Below, piece after piece: positions 7,631 through 11,106 of a stretch of DNA of 11,106 nt; position 1 is the stretch's first letter; every line of letters starts with the position of its first letter. A program made the position numbers and the translations under genes. The DNA comes from Microcaldota archaeon (GTDB lineage Archaea; Micrarchaeota; Micrarchaeia; Micrarchaeales; CABMGC01). The notes beneath the pieces are model-generated. The model saw only the letters and a program-made list of their open reading frames with translations. It ran no database searches and was not told where the DNA came from. Where the stretch lies: assembly GCA_027314465.1 (NCBI GenBank), contig DAHVAU010000003.1:1-11106 (forward strand). Direction: 5' to 3'.

Positions 7631-7660
7631 AAACGGGCTAAGCAACTTTTAGTAGTAAAC

Positions 7661-7669
7661 TATATAAAG
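7661..7669 (-). promoter_or_regulatory. TATA box of the acidic microprotein gene
   Basis: The minus strand reads CTTTATATA, an exact match to the archaeal YTTATATA-type element. It predicts a transcription start near 7636 and a leader of roughly 30-35 nt containing the hairpin and the GGTGA site. The 7603-7739 gap otherwise holds only the divergent tRNA promoter. Confidence 0.6.
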
Positions 7670-7705
7670 CTTGGTAGTCTCTTCGCCTTTGTCCTGCAGG
7701 ATAGG

Positions 7706-7715
7706 TATTAAAATA
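7706..7715 (+). promoter_or_regulatory. TATA box of tRNA-Ala
   Basis: TATTAAAATA lies with its centre about 30 nt upstream of the first base of the tRNA, the spacing expected for an archaeal TATA box driving transcription from at or just before the mature 5' end. Confidence 0.6.
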
Positions 7716-7739
7716 CAGCAAGGCAATTAATCTCCTTAC

Positions 7740-7811
7740 GGGCTCTTAGCTCAACGGTAGAGCGTCCGCTTTGCAGGCGGAAGGTTGCGGGTTCGAATCC
7801 CGCAGAGTCCA
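7740..7811 (+). tRNA. tRNA-Ala (anticodon UGC)
   Basis: All cloverleaf parts can be folded by eye. The acceptor stem is 7740-7746 with 7804-7810. The D stem is GCTC/GAGC (7749-7752, 7760-7763). The anticodon stem is TCCGC/GCGGA (7765-7769, 7777-7781) with loop TTTGCAG, anticodon TGC at 7772-7774. The variable loop is five nt. The T stem is GCGGG/CCCGC with loop TTCGAAT. The third acceptor pair is G·U (7742 with 7808), the G3·U70 identity element of alanine tRNAs. The discriminator is A (7811). CCA is not encoded, so it must be added after transcription. No intron interrupts the anticodon loop. It decodes GCA and related Ala codons. Confidence 0.97.
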
Positions 7812-7829
7812 CACTTCATTCTGAAGGTG
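7812..7829 (+). other. Hairpin directly after the tRNA 3' end
   Basis: CACTTCA (7812-7818) can pair with TGAA-G-GTG (7822-7829) around a three-base loop, giving seven pairs with one bulged G. It begins on the base after the discriminator. It could serve in 3' processing or termination, but there is no T run after it, and it may be a chance inverted repeat. Confidence 0.35.
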
Positions 7830-7851
7830 CGTATAACCTGCAGTCTTAAGT

Positions 7852-8277
7852 CTAAGCAGGCCTGCTGGACACAAGGAAACGGGCCTCTACCTTAGAAGGT
7901 ATCACTCTGTGCGAATACGGATCTGAAGAGTGCTCCATGTTAGATTCCAGGCTCACCGTAAAGGCATCCCCTCCTGTAAGTATCAATTCCTCGTTGGTGT
8001 CGGAATCCAGCTTGTACATAAATCTCCCATTCTTAGAGCCCTTATGGCGTATCACTACCCTTGCCTTCGATATTGCAGAGCTTGAATGGGGAACCATAAT
8101 ATACTGCAATCTATACTTGAAACTGTTTGCTGGGAGATGGTATACCTCTACTCTGTTGTTATGCGAATAATTTGAATAGCTGTTGGAGAATTCCGATATG
8201 GCACCATGCCAGAAGCCATCCTCGGATATCTCACCATCAAAGATGAAGGTTAACATCAGGTCTTTATCATTCTGCAT
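7852..8277 (-). CDS. Orphan hypothetical protein, 141 aa
   Basis: Minus-strand ATG at 8277-8275 to TAG at 7854-7852. The start is supported by a GGTGGTG ribosome binding site and a TATA-like TTTTAAG upstream. The product has no signal peptide or membrane segment and looks beta-rich. An N-terminal strand pair (residues about 7-17) leads to a Ser/Asn/Tyr-rich loop (about 28-41), then alternating strands including YRLQYIMV, ARVVIRHKG, GRFMYKL and FTVSLES. That pattern suits a small beta-sandwich or barrel, perhaps a binding domain. I recognise no catalytic motif. Base composition in the part sampled is somewhat lower in GC than the housekeeping genes on the right, and the gene lies tail-to-tail with a tRNA. 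Both are mild hints of acquisition. Function unknown. Confidence 0.7.
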   Translation of the reverse strand: MQNDKDLMLTFIFDGEISEDGFWHGAISEFSNSYSNYSHNNRVEVYHLPANSFKYRLQYIMVPHSSSAISKARVVIRHKGSKNGRFMYKLDSDTNEELILTGGDAFTVSLESNMEHSSDPYSHRVIPSKVEARFLVSSRPA

Positions 8278-8279
8278 TG

Positions 8280-8286
8280 CACCACC
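8280..8286 (-). promoter_or_regulatory. GGTGGTG ribosome binding site of the 141-aa protein
   Basis: On the minus strand the two overlapping GGTG copies precede the ATG at 8277, the first with five nt spacing. This supports the chosen start over the internal ATG seven codons later. Confidence 0.5.
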
Positions 8287-8306
8287 ATACTTATCTGTTT
8301 CAGGGC

Positions 8307-8313
8307 CTTAAAA
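8307..8313 (-). promoter_or_regulatory. TATA-like element of the 141-aa protein gene
   Basis: The minus strand reads TTTTAAG about 30-36 nt upstream of the ATG at 8277. It predicts a start near 8285 and a leader only long enough to hold the GGTGGTG site. Confidence 0.45.
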
Positions 8314-8373
8314 GAGTTGCGTTTTTATGGAACAGTGGGCATTAGGCATAAGAAGGATGCCATGAATACGGAA

Positions 8374-8382
8374 AAGTATATC
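8374..8382 (+). promoter_or_regulatory. TATA box of the potassium channel gene
   Basis: AAGTATATC lies 30 nt before the ATG at 8413. The same nine bases occur upstream of the RFC gene on the opposite strand. The spacing implies a leader of only a few nt, in keeping with the lack of a ribosome binding site. Confidence 0.55.
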
Positions 8383-8412
8383 TTAATTCCGCGCAAGAAG
8401 TCAACTGATTAG

Positions 8413-9192
8413 ATGCAGGTAAACCGGGAGGTAGCCTTCTATGTGCTGGCAATAGCAGGCGTGCTGGCATACGGGGTCATAGGGACGTACGTGCTGGGCC
8501 AGAGCGGCAACTTCAGCGTGCACATTGGTTCATGGAACGAGGCGCTGTACTTCACCCTGGTGACGCTGTCGACGGTCGGTTACGGCGACATAACCCCTGT
8601 GACAGGCATAGCCAGGGACTTTGTCATGATTTTAATAATTTCCGGTCTAAGTATATTCCTTAGTGCAGTAACGGTGCTTTCAGGTGAGTTCTTGAGCGCG
8701 AGGGTTGAGAGTCTGTATTCTGGAATTTCCTCTGTAGACCGCAGGCGCATGAACAATCACATAGTGCTAATCGGCTACGACACCACAAACCAGCTTGTTG
8801 CGCGCAAGCTCAGGGAGCAGAAACGCAACTTCATAATAATAACCGGGGATAAGCCCACTGCAGACAGCCTTAGGAAGGGCGGCTATTCGGCATTCGTAGA
8901 AGACTATACCATCAAGTCCGAGCTGGAGAGATTCAACCTTGACAAGGCATCCGACGTGGTTATAGACCTGCGCGACACGTCAAAGACGGTGTACGTGGTT
9001 CTCGTAGTCAGGAAGCTCTCAAAGTCTGTCAAGCTTTCGGTAGTGGCTCCCACTGCTGAGGCAGAGGCCCATCTCGCAGACCTTGAGGTCGACAACATCA
9101 TCAATCCGGTGACCATAGCGGCTGACATGCTTACGAAGGTGCTTGACAGGGATCAGGACAGCCAAGGGCACGCAGATGCAACTACCAAGTAG
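8413..9192 (+). CDS. Two-TM potassium channel with RCK/TrkA-N domain
   Basis: The product (259 aa) forms a K+-selective pore in the membrane gated by a cytosolic ligand-binding domain. TM1 spans about residues 7-29, the pore loop about 40-62 with the exact selectivity filter TVGYGD at 54-59, and TM2 about 70-92. A linker with DRRR leads to an RCK domain beginning NHIVLIGYDTTNQLVARKL (114-133). The Rossmann glycine motif is reduced to GYDTTN, much as in MthK-type channels, so classical NAD binding is doubtful. The protein ends soon after the RCK N-lobe and seems to lack the RCK C-lobe (TrkA-C), making it shorter than MthK. An in-frame TAG directly precedes the ATG, which fixes the 5' limit. 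It probably sets membrane potential or K+ balance. Confidence 0.93.
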   Translation: MQVNREVAFYVLAIAGVLAYGVIGTYVLGQSGNFSVHIGSWNEALYFTLVTLSTVGYGDITPVTGIARDFVMILIISGLSIFLSAVTVLSGEFLSARVESLYSGISSVDRRRMNNHIVLIGYDTTNQLVARKLREQKRNFIIITGDKPTADSLRKGGYSAFVEDYTIKSELERFNLDKASDVVIDLRDTSKTVYVVLVVRKLSKSVKLSVVAPTAEAEAHLADLEVDNIINPVTIAADMLTKVLDRDQDSQGHADATTK

Positions 9193-9237
9193 GAACTACC
9201 TACGGGCAAGACGTTGAGGCACGAGACTGGCGATTTA

Positions 9238-9804
9238 ATGGAGCAGGCAAGCAGATGCGGATGGTCCGTCTCGAATCCACTGTACATCAGGTACCACGAT
9301 ACCGAATGGGGAGTTCCGGTACATGATGACAGGACGATATTTGAATTCCTGATCCTGGAAGGGGCCCAGGCGGGCCTGAGCTGGCTTACCGTGCTCAAAA
9401 AGCGGGATAACTACAGAAAGGCATTTGACAACTTCGATCCCCGCAGGGTGGCACGCTTCGGCGAGGCGAAGGCCAAATCCCTGCTCAATGACAGCGGGAT
9501 AATACGCAACAGGCTGAAGATCGCCTCTGCGCTAGACAACGCAAAGGCCTTCCTGAAGGTGCAGGAGGAGTTCGGAAGCTTTGACTCGTACATATGGCAG
9601 TTCGTGGGAGGGGAGACCATAAGGAACAGGTGGGCGAGCCTAAGGCAGATACCAGCGCACAGCGCCGAGTCCGATGCCATGAGCAAGGATCTGAAGAAAA
9701 GGGGATTTGGGTTCGTGGGCACCACAATATGCTACGCCCACATGCAGGCCACGGGCATGGTAAACGACCATATCACGTCCTGTTTCAGGTACAAGGAGCT
9801 GTAA
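9238..9804 (+). CDS. tag: DNA-3-methyladenine glycosylase I
   Basis: This base-excision repair enzyme removes 3-methyladenine from alkylated DNA. From ATG 9238 the product is 188 aa, close to the 187 aa of E. coli Tag, and begins like it (a short lead then RCGW). All four zinc ligands of the family are visible: Cys7, His20 (in YHDTEWG), His178 (in VNDHITSC) and Cys182. The active-site Glu41 lies in LEGAQAGLSW, and KKRGFGFVGTTICYAHMQATG matches the conserved C-terminal block. A TTG at 9214 would add eight residues not seen in the family, so the ATG is preferred. It starts 45 nt after the channel gene with no clear promoter between, so the two may be co-transcribed. The family is mainly bacterial, so an old lateral acquisition is possible. 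Confidence 0.95.
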   Translation: MEQASRCGWSVSNPLYIRYHDTEWGVPVHDDRTIFEFLILEGAQAGLSWLTVLKKRDNYRKAFDNFDPRRVARFGEAKAKSLLNDSGIIRNRLKIASALDNAKAFLKVQEEFGSFDSYIWQFVGGETIRNRWASLRQIPAHSAESDAMSKDLKKRGFGFVGTTICYAHMQATGMVNDHITSCFRYKEL

Positions 9805-9846
9805 TACATACTGTTGCACTGCAATTCAAAGGCGCCTGCAGTGCCA

Positions 9847-9854
9847 TATATAAG
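9847..9854 (+). promoter_or_regulatory. TATA box of the CDGSH protein gene
   Basis: TATATAAG lies about 38 nt upstream of the ATG at 9889, predicting a leader of around 12 nt that would include the GGTG at 9880-9883. Confidence 0.6.
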
Positions 9855-9879
9855 CGCTAGCATTCAATATGGCTGCAAT

Positions 9880-9883
9880 GGTG
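9880..9883 (+). promoter_or_regulatory. GGTG ribosome binding site of the CDGSH gene
   Basis: GGTG is five nt before the ATG at 9889. It decides for this ATG over the out-of-frame ATG at 9869 and the upstream TTG frame extension. Confidence 0.5.
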
Positions 9884-9888
9884 TTGCC

Positions 9889-10065
9889 ATGTCAGATATA
9901 GAATTCGAATTCGCGAAGGACGGCCCGGTACTTGTGAAGAAGGACGGCAAGGTTGAGTACGCGCTGTGCAGGTGCGGCCATTCAACCAAGAAGCCTTTTT
10001 GCAGCGGCGCTCACGTGCAAAACAACTTCAAGGCCGATGCGAGCAAGCTTGAGCTAAAGGCCTGA
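9889..10065 (+). CDS. CDGSH-type iron-sulfur protein, 58 aa
   Basis: The small protein carries a single CDGSH (zf-CDGSH) iron-sulfur motif, CRCGHSTKKPFCSGAH, with ligands Cys27, Cys29, Cys38 and His42. Three Cys and one His hold a redox-active, labile [2Fe-2S] cluster in this family. The usual Asp after the third Cys is replaced by Ser (CSGAH). The first 26 residues form the expected beta strands (GPVLVKKDGKVEYALCRC). No membrane anchor is present, so it is cytosolic, probably a homodimer or a small electron or cluster carrier. It has its own TATA box and GGTG site, 84 nt after tag. Its stop codon abuts the stop codon of the convergent RFC gene with no gap. Confidence 0.92.
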   Translation: MSDIEFEFAKDGPVLVKKDGKVEYALCRCGHSTKKPFCSGAHVQNNFKADASKLELKA

Positions 10066-11046
10066 TTACTTCGCTTTCTCGAGGAGGGCGAGCTTTGCGA
10101 GCATGGCCTCTAGCTGTATGCGCTCGTTCGCCCCCTCAACTATCCTGAAGTTGTAATCGCCAATGTTACTTATCAGCCTGAGCTTGAGCCTGTCCTCCAC
10201 CTCCATGTTGAGCGCCTCCCTGTGGCACTGCACGAGTATGTCCTCTCCGCTCATGCCGTAGCTTAGAAACAGGGTGTTAAGCTCATCCCTGGCCTTTGCG
10301 AAGTCCCCTCCTACCGCATACCTGAGCATCGCCGCCACCTCCTTTGGCCTGGCCTTTGATGCTATCTCGTAGACAGTCTTCTCCGTTATCTGCTTGTTGG
10401 ATATGGCTGCGCCCTGGATGGTGTTGGTTATCTTCCTCAAGTCGCCCTCGCTGACATATATCAGAGCCTCTATGGCCTTGTCATCTATCTCAAGGCCCTC
10501 CCCCCTAACCACCCTCCCGATGTAGTCGCGCATCTCCTCCTCCCTTAGCAGCTTGAACCTGAGCACTACGCACCTGCTCTGGATCGGCTCTATTATCTTG
10601 CTTGCGTAGTTGGCGCTGAGTATGAACCTTGTGGTAGAGGAATACCTCTCCATGGTCCTTCTAAGCGCGTGCTGCGCCTCAGATGTAAGCGCGTCTGCCT
10701 CGTCAAGGAAGATTATCTTCACAAGGCCGCCTGAGAGGGGTATGGTCTTTGCGAACTCCTTGACCCTGCCTCTTATAACATCTATTCCCCTAGAATCGCT
10801 TGCATTGAGCTCAAGGAAGGCCTGGTTGAGCATATCGCCGTACAGCTCCTTGGCCATGGCAACTGCAGAGGTGGTCTTGCCTACGCCTGCAGGACCTGAG
10901 AATATCATGCTGGGGAAGCTCTTCTCCTTTACAAAGGCCTTGAGCCTCTCCACTATGGCCTTCTGGCCTATGACGTCGTCCAGCCTGGCCGGCCTGTACT
11001 TCTCAGTCCACTGCAGGTCCAGCACTTCCATAATTATCACAGCCAT
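10066..11046 (-). CDS. rfcS: Replication factor C small subunit (clamp loader)
   Basis: RFC-S, with RFC-L, opens and loads the PCNA sliding clamp on primed DNA. The 326-aa AAA+ protein shows WTEKYRPARLDDVIGQ (13-28), Walker A GPAGVGKT (51-58), ELNASDSRG (79-87), Walker B IIFLDEAD (111-118), sensor 1 SAN (144-146), the RFC-specific SRC Arg-finger motif (157-159) and a sensor-2 region GDLRK. The C-terminal helical collar follows. The length is normal for archaeal RFC-S and no intein interrupts it. The start is either ATG 11046 or the internal ATG at 11031 (MEVLDLQW); both fit the family. It converges with the CDGSH gene with no gap between stops. Confidence 0.97.
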   Translation of the reverse strand: MAVIIMEVLDLQWTEKYRPARLDDVIGQKAIVERLKAFVKEKSFPSMIFSGPAGVGKTTSAVAMAKELYGDMLNQAFLELNASDSRGIDVIRGRVKEFAKTIPLSGGLVKIIFLDEADALTSEAQHALRRTMERYSSTTRFILSANYASKIIEPIQSRCVVLRFKLLREEEMRDYIGRVVRGEGLEIDDKAIEALIYVSEGDLRKITNTIQGAAISNKQITEKTVYEIASKARPKEVAAMLRYAVGGDFAKARDELNTLFLSYGMSGEDILVQCHREALNMEVEDRLKLRLISNIGDYNFRIVEGANERIQLEAMLAKLALLEKAK

Positions 11047-11069
11047 TAAAGATGATTAGCAATAGCCAG

Positions 11070-11078
11070 GATATACTT
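11070..11078 (-). promoter_or_regulatory. TATA box of rfcS
   Basis: The minus strand reads AAGTATATC, identical to the element before the channel gene. It ends 23 nt before the ATG at 11046, which implies leaderless transcription from that ATG, or a leader of about 15 nt if the ATG at 11031 is used. Confidence 0.55.
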
Positions 11079-11106
11079 CTACGCGCAAGCTTTTATTCAT
11101 TTCTTT

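Noticed and set aside
8362..8412. 16-codon frame (MNTEKYILIPRKKSTD) in frame with the channel and ending in TAG right before its ATG
   Set aside because: The channel's TATA element lies inside it, so it is probably not in the mature transcript, and it has no ribosome binding site. Amber readthrough was considered but nothing supports it.
9214..9237. TTG start adding eight residues to the glycosylase
   Set aside because: The ATG at 9238 gives family-typical length and N-terminus.
10610..11059. 149-codon plus-strand open frame
   Set aside because: Antisense of rfcS, whose motifs are unmistakable.
1..11106. CRISPR array, insertion sequence, rRNA or integrase
   Set aside because: No regularly spaced repeats, transposase or integrase motifs, or rRNA-like sequence were seen on either strand.

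Overview
The window reads as a stretch of archaeal chromosome. The evidence is a clamp-loader small subunit (RFC-S), a tRNA-Ala gene without an encoded CCA end, TATA-type promoters about 25-35 nt upstream of several start codons, very short or absent leaders, and GGTG-type ribosome binding sites. The visible extracellular protein is huge, Cys-rich, N-glycosylation-rich and poor in charged residues, while the cytoplasmic proteins have normal charge. That contrast, with the compact gene packing, suggests an acidophilic archaeon, possibly of the DPANN/Micrarchaeota (ARMAN-like) type. The lineage is an inference and no marker in the window settles it.

Layout. Positions 3-5951 (+) hold the 3' part of one giant surface-protein gene. 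The reading frame is open to the left edge, so the true start is outside the window, and 1982 residues are visible. In order it shows: an N-terminal beta-type region; a 17-glycine linker; a Cys-rich domain resembling lysozyme/endo-N-acetylglucosaminidase (GH73-like) folds; a second Gly/Thr linker; a stretch with beta-propeller-like repeats; a long Asn/Tyr/Ser-rich region; an Ig-like unit; and one C-terminal membrane anchor with an Arg-rich tail. Sixty bases downstream, 6012-7409 (+) encodes a 465-residue soluble, helical protein of unknown function that may act on the inner side of the same system.

The middle (7410-8412) is a small accessory-like patch. It holds a 35-residue, extremely acidic microprotein on the minus strand with its own TATA box, ribosome binding site and oligo-T terminator. 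It also holds a tRNA-Ala(UGC) gene with its promoter and a hairpin right after its 3' end, and an orphan 141-residue minus-strand gene.

The right part is housekeeping: a two-TM potassium channel with a cytosolic RCK/TrkA-N domain (8413-9192, +), 3-methyladenine DNA glycosylase I (9238-9804, +), a 58-residue CDGSH iron-sulfur protein (9889-10065, +), and the RFC small subunit (10066-11046, -). The CDGSH and RFC genes converge with no base between their stop codons.

The most unusual content is the giant anchored protein with an apparent glycan-hydrolase-like module held between flexible glycine linkers, its downstream helical partner, and the acidic microprotein. There is no CRISPR array, insertion sequence or rRNA in the window.
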